A DNA stretch of 64,000 bases from Spirochaetota bacterium (GCA_016928865.1 JAFGJX010000086.1:26622-90621), one strand, 5' to 3'. Positions 1 to 8,547 are shown, counted from the first letter of the stretch. Translations and numbers: made by a program. Notes: generated by a model from the sequence alone, not told the origin.

Positions 1-154
1 GCAGTTATATATACTAATGATTGTGTACATTCTTAATTTAAGGTAATATACAGATTGTATAGAAAGATTTCAATAATAAAGAGGGATCATCTTTAATAAC
101 AGAGATAAGTTAGAACCGGTTTATGTCGCAGCATGAAAGACGGATTGAGTATTC

Positions 155-1390
155 ATGAAGAATACAATTGCATTGTTCCTGTTTCTGATAGTTATAATTG
201 TTGCATTAACCGTCAATGATGCAGACGCCCGGGATGGATTTAAATACAAGACGATTCATAATGTCACGTTTGACATCCGGGTAAGCGATGTATTGAGCAA
301 CCCGATCGGACAGGCGGTCCTCAGGGTCACCACGGAGCAAAGCGATATTACAAACGCGGTGACTGGAAAGGATGGCGTTGCGGCATTTAAGATATCAATC
401 AGTGACACGGACAATCTCGTGTCGCTGATTATCGAGCATCCCGGTTATGATACGAAAACGGTCTATATTGATGGTATTCAGGACCGTTCGATTGTCAGCC
501 GTACGATATGCCTCGGGTTGAACCAGGGGAAAAAGCCGAAACCAGACCGGGACGGCGACGGCGTGCCGGATGATGCGGACGAGTTTCCGGATGATCCGTT
601 CCTGATAGGTACCGCGCACGGAAGGTATATAATCGTGTATGAAGTCGCGGCACCGGAAACAGCCGATGCTGATTTCAATGATTGCGCGGCGCGGCTGGAT
701 ATCAGGGAATATATCGACAACAACAACATGATCAGCAGGATTGTTGTCACTTCCAGGGTACTGGCCGCAGGTGCCCGGCATCCCGGGCAATTGTGGATCA
801 GCGTTCTGAATAAGGAGTATCGGCTGATCCTCGATGTGCAGAAAGACCTTGGCGGATCATGGAATACAAGGAAGGGGGAGGCCTATTTTGAGGGCCCGGT
901 GCACACGCTTGAAATCCCCCTTGAGGCGCCGATCGCGCGAGATATAATTGAGCCGATGCCGTATGATCCGTATCTTGTCTGCGGCGGTGTCAGGCAGGCG
1001 CACCTTCCCTTTGTAAATACGAAGGTCGCGGGCGCCGGCCCCCATGGCGGCGAGTTGGCCCGGGCGATTCTTTTGCCTGCTGACTGGGCGTGGCCGTATG
1101 AGGGCACCATGATCGAAGAGGCGTATCCCGAATTCCGGGCATGGTATGAAACGAAGGGCCGTGAGAATCGTGACTGGTACCTTCATCCGGAGATCGATCG
1201 GGTATATAAGGTTTCGCCGACTTCGATCCTGGCGGTGTATTTCATAAAGGCGTCATCAGGAGTGAATTACGGAATCTTGCTTGGAATAATCACTATCTCG
1301 ATGGTGACTGTAGCGGGGATCAGTACCTGGAGAAAACGGCGCTACGGCGAACAGCGCGCTGTTTCCAGGGAGTATGTTCAAAACCAATAA
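155..1390 (+). CDS. LruC-domain surface/periplasmic protein
   Basis: A 411-aa exported protein. Residues 1-25 form a signal peptide ending in DADA. Residues ~35-120 resemble a carboxypeptidase-regulatory/Ig-like fold (NAVTGKDGVAAFKI). Residues ~128-145 hold a calcium-binding thrombospondin type 3-like stretch (DRDGDGVPDDADEFPDDP). The rest matches the LruC/DUF4842 domain, ending with the characteristic LPADWAWPYEGTMIEEAYPEF region. LruC is named after a Leptospira uveitis-associated lipoprotein; its molecular role is unknown. Unusually, a membrane helix (~371-388) followed by WRKRRYGEQR closes the protein, which suggests C-terminal membrane anchoring with the bulk outside the cytoplasm. No strong ribosome-binding site precedes the ATG. 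An intrinsic terminator lies about 50 bp after the stop, so the gene seems to be transcribed alone. Confidence 0.8.
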   Translation: MKNTIALFLFLIVIIVALTVNDADARDGFKYKTIHNVTFDIRVSDVLSNPIGQAVLRVTTEQSDITNAVTGKDGVAAFKISISDTDNLVSLIIEHPGYDTKTVYIDGIQDRSIVSRTICLGLNQGKKPKPDRDGDGVPDDADEFPDDPFLIGTAHGRYIIVYEVAAPETADADFNDCAARLDIREYIDNNNMISRIVVTSRVLAAGARHPGQLWISVLNKEYRLILDVQKDLGGSWNTRKGEAYFEGPVHTLEIPLEAPIARDIIEPMPYDPYLVCGGVRQAHLPFVNTKVAGAGPHGGELARAILLPADWAWPYEGTMIEEAYPEFRAWYETKGRENRDWYLHPEIDRVYKVSPTSILAVYFIKASSGVNYGILLGIITISMVTVAGISTWRKRRYGEQRAVSREYVQNQ

Positions 1391-1438
1391 TGCAGTTTAA
1401 CGGTTGATAACCGATTTAAACCCTCCATATCCTTTTCC

Positions 1439-1483
1439 CCTCCCTGGAGGAATGAATAATTCCTTCAGGGAGGAACTCTTTTT
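1439..1483 (+). terminator. intrinsic terminator after the LruC-domain gene
   Basis: A 14-bp inverted repeat (1439-1452 with 1460-1473, one G-T wobble) with a 7-nt loop is followed within a few bases by a run of five T (1479-1483). It sits ~50 bp downstream of the preceding stop codon. Confidence 0.85.
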
Positions 1484-1792
1484 ACGTTACATCCGGCGCA
1501 AATAAATTTAAAAAAATCCTCTTTGCACTTGACTTTTTTTTGAAGAGGTGCTTAATATTATGTCGTCCCTAGTATGTTCTATACATTTGTGTTGTTGTCC
1601 ATTGCTGACGGGTACTGGATGCGTAATAAGTGCAGTGTGATTATCTTCGCCATATGCCCTGCAGGGCATGAAACAATAATCATTCGTTCCGGTATTATCC
1701 AAAATTGAGTAACGGGGTTTCGGATCTCAGCAGGGGACTCGCCTGTCACGTGGTTATTTTTATTGCAACCAGTCCTTTTTAGGGAGTCGTGA
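1484..1792 (+). promoter_or_regulatory. promoter and long 5' leader containing a 16-nt palindrome
   Basis: This stretch has no gene. It holds a good sigma70-type promoter, TTGACT (1529-1534) and TAATAT (1553-1558), spacer 18. The predicted transcript would carry a leader of roughly 225 nt before the GTG at 1793. A CCTCTT/AAGAGG inverted repeat (about 1518-1548) spans the -35 box. The leader contains a perfect 16-nt palindrome, ATGCCCTGCAGGGCAT (1654-1669). A regulator site or an RNA hairpin is possible; neither is shown. Confidence 0.45.
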
Positions 1793-2239
1793 GTGATAAT
1801 CATCATCTTATTCCTGGTTCTGTTCGTTTCGCTCGCGTTACATCTGTCATACCTGGTCAGATACATACAGACCCGCAACCAGGAACTGCTGCAGAAATAT
1901 ATTCTCACAACAATATGCAATGTTTTTTTATCGGGCGCGCTCATATTTGTGGCGCTCTACAAGCCGGATCAGATCCAGCGGATCAAGTTTCCTCTCATGA
2001 TGTGGCTGCTGAACGGCTTTATCATGGTGCTCATGTTCCTCAGCCAGATGGTGATAGCGCGGAGAATATATCAGCGCTCCAAGATGCCTGAGAATTATCA
2101 TTATAATTTTTTCGGGAAAAAAGTTCTCCACCCAGGTGTGGTAAAACCGACCGAGGTGGCGGCTTTTTTTGCTTCAATACCGTTGTTTCTTTTTACGGGC
2201 GCGTATTTTATCGCAAAATTAATACGCTTTTTTATCTGA
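1793..2239 (+). CDS. small integral membrane protein, unknown function
   Basis: A 148-aa hydrophobic protein with four predicted membrane helices (about residues 1-22, 38-57, 67-88 and 118-146) and short basic loops (IARRIYQRSK). I do not recognise a family. The start is GTG at 1793, chosen because AGGGAG (1781-1786) lies at a proper distance upstream. A convincing terminator follows immediately, so the gene is probably monocistronic behind the promoter at 1529-1558. The product should sit in the inner membrane. Confidence 0.7.
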   Translation: MIIIILFLVLFVSLALHLSYLVRYIQTRNQELLQKYILTTICNVFLSGALIFVALYKPDQIQRIKFPLMMWLLNGFIMVLMFLSQMVIARRIYQRSKMPENYHYNFFGKKVLHPGVVKPTEVAAFFASIPLFLFTGAYFIAKLIRFFI

Positions 2240-2240
2240 A

Positions 2241-2282
2241 CCGAGTATATGCGCTTTATACTACGTACTCGGGTCTTTTTTA
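2241..2282 (+). terminator. intrinsic terminator
   Basis: CCGAGTA (2241-2247) pairs with TACTCGG (2266-2272), followed by a T-rich tail (2275-2282). It begins at the stop of the preceding membrane-protein gene. Confidence 0.8.
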
Positions 2283-2470
2283 CTGACATTATTGCGCGGC
2301 TTGTTTCCTTTTTAGTCGCATTGCGGTGAAAGGCACATATTTTTCGATTTCACAATGTATGTGAAAAAATATTACTGGAAATTTTTAATGAATAATATTA
2401 TTGTGTATCAAAAATGGTTGCTAATAACCATATTAATTAATTCACATAATGAGCAGTGGAGGAAGTTACA

Positions 2471-2746
2471 ATGGCGTTAATCACCAAGAATGTCAGGGAG
2501 CATGCTGAAAAATGCAAGGCGTGTGTCCTTCAAAAATTGAGGAAGTACCTGGAAACCGGTCTGGAAGGCGGAGGTAGGAGCGCACTTGATAGAGATACGT
2601 CACGGCAGTTGTTGAAGCTCACCAATGTCATTGAAAAGATCGGATGCAATCTCTGCCCGTACAAGGATGACTTCCAGAAGGTGTATGGCATGAGGCCGGT
2701 CGATTATTTTATGCAGAATGAAATGAATTCGAACAGAATGAAATAA
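2471..2746 (+). CDS. small Cys-rich cytoplasmic protein, unknown function
   Basis: A 91-aa soluble protein. The start is ATG 2471, preceded by a strong ribosome-binding site GGAGGAAG (2458-2465); a GTG at 2456 lies upstream of that site and is unlikely. Two CxxC-type pairs, KCKAC near the N-terminus and CNLCPY near residue 65, could bind zinc or an iron-sulfur cluster, but only four cysteines are present in these pairs. No family is recognised. A hairpin terminator follows the stop. Upstream (2290-2455) is AT-rich with no other gene. Confidence 0.65.
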   Translation: MALITKNVREHAEKCKACVLQKLRKYLETGLEGGGRSALDRDTSRQLLKLTNVIEKIGCNLCPYKDDFQKVYGMRPVDYFMQNEMNSNRMK

Positions 2747-2789
2747 GTCATGAATCATAGCGCGGCGATTGTGCCGCGACGCCATACTG

Positions 2790-2814
2790 AAACACCCGCT
2801 GCAAGCGGGTGTTT
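2790..2814. terminator. bidirectional hairpin terminator between convergent genes
   Basis: AAACACCCGC (2790-2799) and GCGGGTGTTT (2805-2814) form a perfect 10-bp stem with a 5-nt loop. The T-run on the plus strand terminates the Cys-rich gene. The A-run on the left arm could serve the minus-strand sensor gene that converges from the right. Confidence 0.8.
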
Positions 2815-2865
2815 TGTTATTTCTATACTGCGCGCCGGCCGCAATGCCCGCGGGCATATCCGGGC

Positions 2866-3624
2866 CTATTCCATCAGCTTATCCTCGTCTTCTATCGCGG
2901 GGGTGATTTTTTTCGGGATCATCATCAGGATCACGAGATTGGTAAGAACCAGGATTATGGACATGGTGATGATAATGAGCAGCAGCATCTGGTTCTTGAT
3001 AGCGTCTATCTTGACCAGGTTGACTCCGATAATGAACGAACCCCACCGGGTTCCGTAAAGCCTGACCGGAGCGCCGATGTTCCACAGCACTTCGCCCGTA
3101 TCGCGGTTGTAGCGCTCCCGGTGGGCGCTGTCACCGTTGTAATCCAGGATCTTTTTAATGCCCTCGTAGGAATAGAAGTTTCTTTTTGACCTGCTGTATA
3201 TGACATCGCGCGCATAATTGCCGGTCAGTGGCTGTGAGTATTTTTTATTATGGACCGGGACGTATCCGTTCTTGTCCATCAGGACCGCGAATTCAACTTC
3301 GGTGTCCAAAAGGTATTGATCCTGTATATCCTGGATCCACCTGTCGAAGATTACATTATAACGGGTGCGGTACTTTTTCGGATTGGTGCCGGGGATCTCA
3401 ATATAATTCGTGTCAAACACGTCTTCTTTCGTGAGCATGTTTTTATTTATCATGAGATACATTATCTCGCTCATTGCCCGGGCGCCGGTCATCGCCTCTA
3501 TGCGGCACTTTTCATAGAGCTGGTTCTCGAGATTACTGAAGATCTTGGTGATGATCAGATAGGACCCGAGGCAGGAGAACAGGCTGAATGCGATCGCCAT
3601 TATTATTTTTCTACGAAGGCTCAT
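2866..3624 (-). CDS. stand-alone chemoreceptor-like sensor protein (no output domain)
   Basis: A 252-aa protein with one membrane helix at ~8-28, a periplasmic domain (~30-205) and a second helix (~210-235), ending about 15 residues later. The periplasmic part carries DKNGYVPVHNKKYSQPLTG and NRDTGEVLWNIGAPVRLYG, which I recognise from the ligand-binding regions of methyl-accepting chemotaxis proteins (Cache/PAS-like). HAMP and methyl-accepting domains are absent, and the gene ends cleanly, so this is not an obvious frameshift. A paralogue with the same architecture lies at 6952-7743. Function is inferred: it may sense ligand and pass the signal through the membrane to a separate partner. Confidence 0.75.
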   Translation of the reverse strand: MSLRRKIIMAIAFSLFSCLGSYLIITKIFSNLENQLYEKCRIEAMTGARAMSEIMYLMINKNMLTKEDVFDTNYIEIPGTNPKKYRTRYNVIFDRWIQDIQDQYLLDTEVEFAVLMDKNGYVPVHNKKYSQPLTGNYARDVIYSRSKRNFYSYEGIKKILDYNGDSAHRERYNRDTGEVLWNIGAPVRLYGTRWGSFIIGVNLVKIDAIKNQMLLLIIITMSIILVLTNLVILMMIPKKITPAIEDEDKLME

Positions 3625-3983
3625 AATTGTCTCTGATTTTAATGGTTCGGCATCATGAATCAGTTCAGGACACCGGTATAATCGAGCAATTAATACATAT
3701 ATTTGCTGCAGTGTCTATAATAATTTTTCCCTCAAAGCCATTTTATCAAAATAAGCGATCAGTGTATTAGCCAAAATGATATCAACATCCTTGTCCTTGA
3801 CAATCATTGAAAGCAACATTCAAAATCGCGCTGGCCAGGGATGGCCGAGTGCCGCGAAGGACAGGACATCCGAGAGCGGCCTTCGCTCCGCTCGCGATGA
3901 CATAAAAGAAAATAAGACTTTTTGGACACCCCCTTCATTTCCCTTCGCTTTACTCTGGGAAATGGCGGTACTTCCTGTACGGA

Positions 3984-4028
3984 TTAGATTGCATCCCGGG
4001 CTTTTGGATGCAATCTAATTATTTTTTA
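3984..4028 (+). terminator. orphan intrinsic terminator
   Basis: A perfect 13-bp stem (TTAGATTGCATCC, 3984-3996; complement at 4006-4018) with a 9-nt loop, followed by TTATTTTTTATT. No plus-strand gene lies within 1.2 kb upstream, so the transcript it ends is unknown. Confidence 0.7.
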
Positions 4029-4295
4029 TTCTGCGCACGGGCCGTTTGGATATACATTTAGTATATTTAGTAGAACCGGTATCTCGGGCCCGTTGACAGT
4101 CTTTTCATGTAAACGTGACAGAGGCCGGGATCATGTTCAATGCGGGCGAGCATGATTACTGCGCGTGGTGATCGGTTTTCATGCTGGATGATGGGAGGAT
4201 GATGCATAACAAATTTCGGTTACAGGACCATCACGGAAATCTATAGTTTCGCGGCATTATTGGCCGTTTTTACTGTTTTATATTGACAATTACAG

Positions 4296-4312
4296 CCAAA
4301 TTGATAATTTGG
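4296..4312. promoter_or_regulatory. inverted repeat upstream of the HEAT-repeat gene
   Basis: CCAAATT-GAT-AATTTGG is a perfect 7-bp inverted repeat with a 3-nt centre, 22 bp before the first possible ATG and just after TTGACA at 4283-4288. The spacing to GATAAT (4303-4308) is too short for a standard promoter. It is a plausible operator, or a small hairpin in the leader. Confidence 0.3.
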
Positions 4313-4346
4313 TCACAATGAATAAAAATAAGGCATGGTATACACG

Positions 4347-5378
4347 ATGTCTATATTTAAACCAAATGTTGATAAACTTATAAGTGAAAATAATATCCCC
4401 GGCCTTATTAAAGCCACATCGAGCAGAAATCCGGAATCACGCCTGAAAGCATTTCTCGCCCTGTTAAATGTTGAGCACAAGAACGAGAACATCATCGTTG
4501 CCCTTCGGAAAATGAAGAACGACAAGGACGTGAGAATACGAAATACCGCAATATTGAAGCTCGCCGAGGCGGGCGATGAAGGCATTCTCGATGACCTGCG
4601 GGCGATCATGGTCGAAGGCTCTCAAAACGATAAGATTGATGCGCTCAGGATCCTTGCCTCACGTGGTAAAACGGACGCGGATTCGTCATCGATTATAGCC
4701 CTTGCCCTTAACGACAAGAAGGGGATGGTACAGCTTGAGGCCATCCGCACGATGGGGACCCTGCGTGACCACACCTCGATCATCCACCTCGAGGAAAAGC
4801 TGCACGATACGCGTCATCAGATCAGGCTGGAGGCGGTCAAGGCCCTGGGTAATATTCAGTCTGACGAGGCAGTGAATCTTCTTATCGGATCGCTTACCGA
4901 CAACAAGCTCGAAATCCGGCGCGCGGCGCGGGAGATCATCGAGGGGATCGGCAGCGACAAGGCCAAAAAGGCGCTGAATGACGCGCCGCTCATGATGCTG
5001 GTCAAGCGAATGAACGAGGGCGTTGCGTCAAAGATCGATGCTCTCATCTATATCGGCAAGCACCGCTTTCCCGACGCCCTCCCGCTCGTGCACAAGGCCA
5101 CCAGCGATGAGTACAAGAACGTGCGGTTTGAGGCGGTCAAGGCCCTGGGCGCGATGAGGGACAAGGGTTCCATCAACACGCTGGCCCGCATGGTCAACGA
5201 CCCGTACTACGATATCCGTCTTGAGGCGGTCAAGGCCCTGGAGCACATCCTTGATCCCGCGTGCCTCAAGCCTCTGGAGAAGGCAAAGGAAGACCTGAAC
5301 AAGAGCGTGAGGGAGGAGGCGAAAAAGGCCTATTATACAATCCAGACCAGGCTTGAGGACCTCCATAAAAATAAATAA
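4347..5378 (+). CDS. HEAT-repeat protein
   Basis: A 343-aa soluble, all-helical protein built of about ten HEAT (PBS-lyase type) repeats. Recurrent phrases such as RLEAVKALGNI, RFEAVKALGAM and RLEAVKALEHI occur every ~31-37 residues, with LLIGSLTDNKLEIRRAA-type second helices. Such solenoids act as protein-protein interaction scaffolds; the partner cannot be told from sequence. ATG 4347 (MSIFKPNVDKL) is preferred because relatives begin with a similar FKPN motif; ATG 4335 is an in-frame alternative and neither has a good ribosome-binding site. A terminator shared with the converging SDR gene follows. Confidence 0.85.
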   Translation: MSIFKPNVDKLISENNIPGLIKATSSRNPESRLKAFLALLNVEHKNENIIVALRKMKNDKDVRIRNTAILKLAEAGDEGILDDLRAIMVEGSQNDKIDALRILASRGKTDADSSSIIALALNDKKGMVQLEAIRTMGTLRDHTSIIHLEEKLHDTRHQIRLEAVKALGNIQSDEAVNLLIGSLTDNKLEIRRAAREIIEGIGSDKAKKALNDAPLMMLVKRMNEGVASKIDALIYIGKHRFPDALPLVHKATSDEYKNVRFEAVKALGAMRDKGSINTLARMVNDPYYDIRLEAVKALEHILDPACLKPLEKAKEDLNKSVREEAKKAYYTIQTRLEDLHKNK

Positions 5379-5404
5379 CATCCCCCAAACATACTGAATA
5401 ACGC

Positions 5405-5431
5405 AACGGCCGGAGAGCATCCGGCCGTTTT
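5405..5431. terminator. bidirectional terminator between convergent genes
   Basis: AACGGCCGG (5405-5413) pairs with CCGGCCGTT (5421-5429) around a 7-nt loop and runs into five T (5428-5432). It lies between the HEAT-repeat gene and the converging SDR gene. Confidence 0.8.
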
Positions 5432-5441
5432 TATGTGCGCG

Positions 5442-6206
5442 TCACACGGCTGTTGCGCCGCCGTCCACCACCAGGGTCTGGCCGGTTATAAAGCCCGCCG
5501 CGTCCGATGCCAGGAAGAGGGCGGGGTGCACCACATCGATCGGTTCCGCTATCCTGCCCAGGGGGATCCCCCGCACCACATGCTCGGCAATGTCCTTGTT
5601 GGACCAGAAGGGCTTGCTGAAATCGGTGCGCACCATGGCGGGCGCCACCGCGTTGACCCGGATGTTAAACGAGGCCAGCTCCGCGGCCAGCACCTTCGTC
5701 ATCATTTCAACTCCCGCTTTGGCGATTCCGTAAATGCCCATCCCCGGCGAGGCCTTGCGCCCCGCGATCGATGTTATGTTGACGATGCTCCCCGAACGCT
5801 TGCCCTTCATGATCGACGCCGCCTTCCGGGAGCAGATAAACGTGCCGGTCAGGTTCGTTTCGATGATTTTCTGCCACTGCGCGACCGTGGCGTCGGAGGT
5901 TGACGGGGTCATCAGGTTCATGCCCACATTGTTGATCAGGACGTCAAGTCCCCCGTGCGCCTCCAGCACCCGGCTGAAGAGGGCGTCCACGTCCTCCTCC
6001 TTCGCGATGTGTGCGGCGATTGCCGTGAGGCTGGCCTCGTGCCCCAGCGAGGATGCAGCCGCGTCCAGGTTCTCCTGCTTTCTGCCGCATATAACGACAC
6101 GCGCCTTCTCCTCGAGCAGTCTTCTTGCGATCTCGAGTCCGATGCCGCGGCTGCCGCCGGTCACGACAACGATTTTGCCTTCAAGTCCGTAGGTGATTGC
6201 GCTCAT
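5442..6206 (-). CDS. short-chain dehydrogenase/reductase, FabG-like
   Basis: A 254-aa classical SDR. The N-terminal Rossmann motif is TGGSRGIG, followed by NNVG (NAG-equivalent), the catalytic Ser in NITSIAG, and YGIAK supplying the YxxxK pair. The end VDGGAT is typical. Members reduce 3-oxoacyl thioesters or other carbonyls with NAD(P)H; the exact substrate cannot be assigned. The start is ATG 6206 because AGGAG lies 7 nt upstream; the longer frame from a TTG at 6224 would include the ribosome-binding site. It is divergent from a hotdog thioesterase gene, which loosely suggests acyl-CoA metabolism. Confidence 0.88.
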   Translation of the reverse strand: MSAITYGLEGKIVVVTGGSRGIGLEIARRLLEEKARVVICGRKQENLDAAASSLGHEASLTAIAAHIAKEEDVDALFSRVLEAHGGLDVLINNVGMNLMTPSTSDATVAQWQKIIETNLTGTFICSRKAASIMKGKRSGSIVNITSIAGRKASPGMGIYGIAKAGVEMMTKVLAAELASFNIRVNAVAPAMVRTDFSKPFWSNKDIAEHVVRGIPLGRIAEPIDVVHPALFLASDAAGFITGQTLVVDGGATAV

Positions 6207-6408
6207 GGTGCGACTCCTGTGCAATTATGTTCAATGTTTCCATCCTTCGATTGAGTATATGCATACACGTGATAAAAATGTCAAATACATATCACCCGCC
6301 GGTCATTTCCGGAATGCCGGTGGCCAGGTGCGTAAAATGTTCCTTGACGCGCATGTGGGAACGAAAATCATACCATGACGAGAATATTTCGAATCAAAGG
6401 GTGATTCC

Positions 6409-6921
6409 ATGATCGACATTAAAAGCATCGAGAAGATGAAAAAACTGCCAAACCGGGGGAAAAATCCCTGCTTCGGATGCGGCCCGTCAAACCCCTACGG
6501 TCTCCGCATGGCATTTTACACTGACGGCGTTTCGGTGTTTTCACCCCTTTCGATCCCCGGGCACCTGTGCGGGTGGAACGATCTCGCGCATGGCGGGGTG
6601 ATCTCCACGGTCCTTGACGAGGCCATGAGCTGGGCTGCGATATCCCTTCTGGGGCGCTATATTCTTACCAGGTCTATGACCGTGGATTTCCTGCGGCCGG
6701 TCTGGATCAAGCGCCAGATCGTTGCGGAGGCGCGGGTGATGGAAAAGGTCAATGAGCGCGATGCGGTCATGGAAGGAGCCATCTACGATGATACCGGCGC
6801 GCTGTGCGCCCGTTCGCAGGGAAGATATGCACTGTTCACGCTGGAAGGCATAAACAGGCTCAACCTCTTTGATGCCGAGGTACTGGAATCATTTGATGAC
6901 GTTTTCAGGGCGATCGGGTGA
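6409..6921 (+). CDS. PaaI-type hotdog thioesterase
   Basis: A 170-aa single hotdog-fold protein. The segment LAHGGVISTVLDEAMSWAA carries the HGG...DE pattern of the PaaI/acyl-CoA thioesterase family, followed by TRSMTVDFLRPVW, the usual central strand. A CFGCGPSNPYGL stretch near the N-terminus, as in many such thioesterases, precedes the fold. It probably hydrolyses acyl-CoA esters in the cytoplasm; chain length is unknown. AGGGTG upstream of ATG 6409 supports the start. The stop is ~30 bp from the end of the converging sensor gene. Confidence 0.8.
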   Translation: MIDIKSIEKMKKLPNRGKNPCFGCGPSNPYGLRMAFYTDGVSVFSPLSIPGHLCGWNDLAHGGVISTVLDEAMSWAAISLLGRYILTRSMTVDFLRPVWIKRQIVAEARVMEKVNERDAVMEGAIYDDTGALCARSQGRYALFTLEGINRLNLFDAEVLESFDDVFRAIG

Positions 6922-6951
6922 GCCCCGCCCCGTACGGCAGCCGCGCGGGGC

Positions 6952-7743
6952 CTACGGCGCGTCGTCGGGCGGCGGGTTTTCCGTGTTGACCGTTACTTCC
7001 GACCGGGGAGGATCCGCTACCAGGTATTTCTGCGGTATGACCGAGAGTAGGATAAGGAGCGTAAAGCTGAGGATGATGATCATGATGGTAACGGTAATGA
7101 TCACCATCTGGTTCTTGATGATGTCAATCCGGTGAAGGGAGATGCCGATCAGGAAGGCGCCCCAGCATTCACCGCGAAGCCATACCGGCGCGCCGATGTT
7201 CCAGATCGGCTCCCCGGTATCGCGGGTGTAGAGGTATCTCACGGTACCGCTGCCGCGGTATTTGAGGATTTCGCGTATTTCTGGCGTGTTGGCGTACATC
7301 CGTTTCGAGCGGCTGTAGTTGAGATTGAGCTCCCTGTTTTTTCCCTCGGGCCGGGAATATTTCGAGTTGTGCGTTGGAACATACCCGTTGCGGTCAAACA
7401 GAATGGCAAACACGACATCCTCGTCGTTAAGAAACTCGTCCTCAAATTTCTGTATGGTCTGGTCAAAAACAGCGTCATATTGAGTATTGTATTTTTTCGG
7501 ATTTGAGCCGGGGATCTCCCGGTAGTTGGTGTCCATGATCTGCTCGTAGGTCAGCGTGTTGGTATGAATCAGCATCTCCATGAAGGTGCTCATCACTTTG
7601 GCACCCACCAGCGCTTCAATCTGGCATTTCCTGAGAAGCTGGTCTTCTGTTTTGTCGAATATCCGGTTGATGATAACGATCGAGCCCACCGAGAGGATTA
7701 TGCAGAATGTGATGATTATAATAATCTTGTTCCTGAGATTCAT
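6952..7743 (-). CDS. stand-alone chemoreceptor-like sensor protein, paralogue of 2866-3624
   Basis: A 263-aa protein with the same plan as its paralogue: helix ~8-28, periplasmic domain, second helix ~212-237 and a short cytoplasmic tail rich in Pro, Asp and Glu. Shared signature segments include NYREIPGSNPKKY, DRNGYVPTHNSKYSRPEG and TRDTGEPIWNIGAPVWL. No HAMP, kinase or methyl-accepting domain is present. The two genes are ~3.3 kb apart and separated by unrelated genes, so this is an older duplication rather than a tandem array. It is most likely a membrane-anchored ligand sensor; the output partner is unknown. Confidence 0.75.
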   Translation of the reverse strand: MNLRNKIIIIITFCIILSVGSIVIINRIFDKTEDQLLRKCQIEALVGAKVMSTFMEMLIHTNTLTYEQIMDTNYREIPGSNPKKYNTQYDAVFDQTIQKFEDEFLNDEDVVFAILFDRNGYVPTHNSKYSRPEGKNRELNLNYSRSKRMYANTPEIREILKYRGSGTVRYLYTRDTGEPIWNIGAPVWLRGECWGAFLIGISLHRIDIIKNQMVIITVTIMIIILSFTLLILLSVIPQKYLVADPPRSEVTVNTENPPPDDAP

Positions 7744-7857
7744 GGTAACCCCGGTTTGTCTGCGGCCATTGCATGGTACCGCAAATCTGGAGTCAATGTA
7801 TACATATCGAGTTTAAAAGTAAATAATAATTTTCAGGCAGGTTTAAAATCGACACTG

Positions 7858-8547
7858 TTACAGCATGGCGCGGATGAGCGAACGCAGGGCCTGGTATATC
7901 ATGCGCAGGCCTGCGGCATTGACGTGGGTTTCGTCAATGGCCACATCGTTTATGTCTATTTTATCCCTGAAGGGATCCACAATCGTGACTCCGGGACAGG
8001 ATGCGGCCGCCTCGCGATAGATCGCGTTGTAACGATCAATATTGATTGCGATATGGGGATTTTTCCGTATCATGATATCAGCGGGGGGCAGAATAGGTAT
8101 AACAATCACTTTCGCACCTATGGAACGGGCGCGCGAGAAAAAGCCGGTGATGTTCGACCTGAACTGCTCCGGGGGCACTTCCGTTACCTCCGGGTTGCGC
8201 ACCCGGTGTTTTTTGACGTGCTCTATGTACCGCTGCCTGATTCCCGCCGGCAGGATCCTGCTCACGATATAGAACTCGACGCTTGTTTTATCGAAGAGGC
8301 GGGGCGCGCACTCCGCCATTCCCTGCTGGAGTATAACGATGTCGGGCATGTAGCTCTCCAGCAGGTCCAGTCCGCCGCCGCCCTCGTTCACGAGGCGCGT
8401 GGACGTGCTTCCGCGTGCTGGCCGGTCGATAATGTCATGCTCCGGGAACTCTTTTTTCAGGAGATAGATCCATGTGTCCTCGTAGCGGATGCCGGGCCGG
8501 GGCATGGCGATGGAGTCCGTGATGATCATGATTTTTTTTCGGGTCAT
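7858..8547 (-). CDS. SGNH/GDSL-like hydrolase
   Basis: A 229-aa protein with no signal peptide. The GDS block is represented by IITDSIAMP near the N-terminus (nucleophile Ser), a conserved Gly is in the ARGST segment, the block III equivalent is LQQGMAE, and DETHVNAAG near the C-terminus supplies the Asp and His. These point to the SGNH esterase/lipase fold, acting on an ester of unknown nature. The GxND block is altered (QQGMAE), which is seen in some carbohydrate-linked SGNH enzymes. The start ATG at 8547 overlaps no neighbour. Confidence 0.7.
   Translation of the reverse strand: MTRKKIMIITDSIAMPRPGIRYEDTWIYLLKKEFPEHDIIDRPARGSTSTRLVNEGGGGLDLLESYMPDIVILQQGMAECAPRLFDKTSVEFYIVSRILPAGIRQRYIEHVKKHRVRNPEVTEVPPEQFRSNITGFFSRARSIGAKVIVIPILPPADIMIRKNPHIAINIDRYNAIYREAAASCPGVTIVDPFRDKIDINDVAIDETHVNAAGLRMIYQALRSLIRAML

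Larger units (their letters stand above)
3625..4334. other. 710-bp region without a gene; orphan terminator inside
   Basis: No convincing coding region on either strand; an 80-codon open frame (3776-4018) has no ribosome-binding site and low-complexity translation. The middle (3830-3905) is GC-rich and full of small inverted repeats, such as GGCCAGGGATGGCC. It ends at a strong plus-strand terminator (3984-4024). Either an unannotated small RNA ends there or this is debris of a decayed repeat. 4030-4280 shows nothing recognisable. 4283-4312 contains TTGACA and a CCAAATT/AATTTGG inverted repeat just upstream of the HEAT-repeat gene. Confidence 0.5.

Noticed and set aside
3776..4018. 80-codon open frame
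   Set aside because: No ribosome-binding site, low-complexity translation, and it runs into a terminator hairpin.
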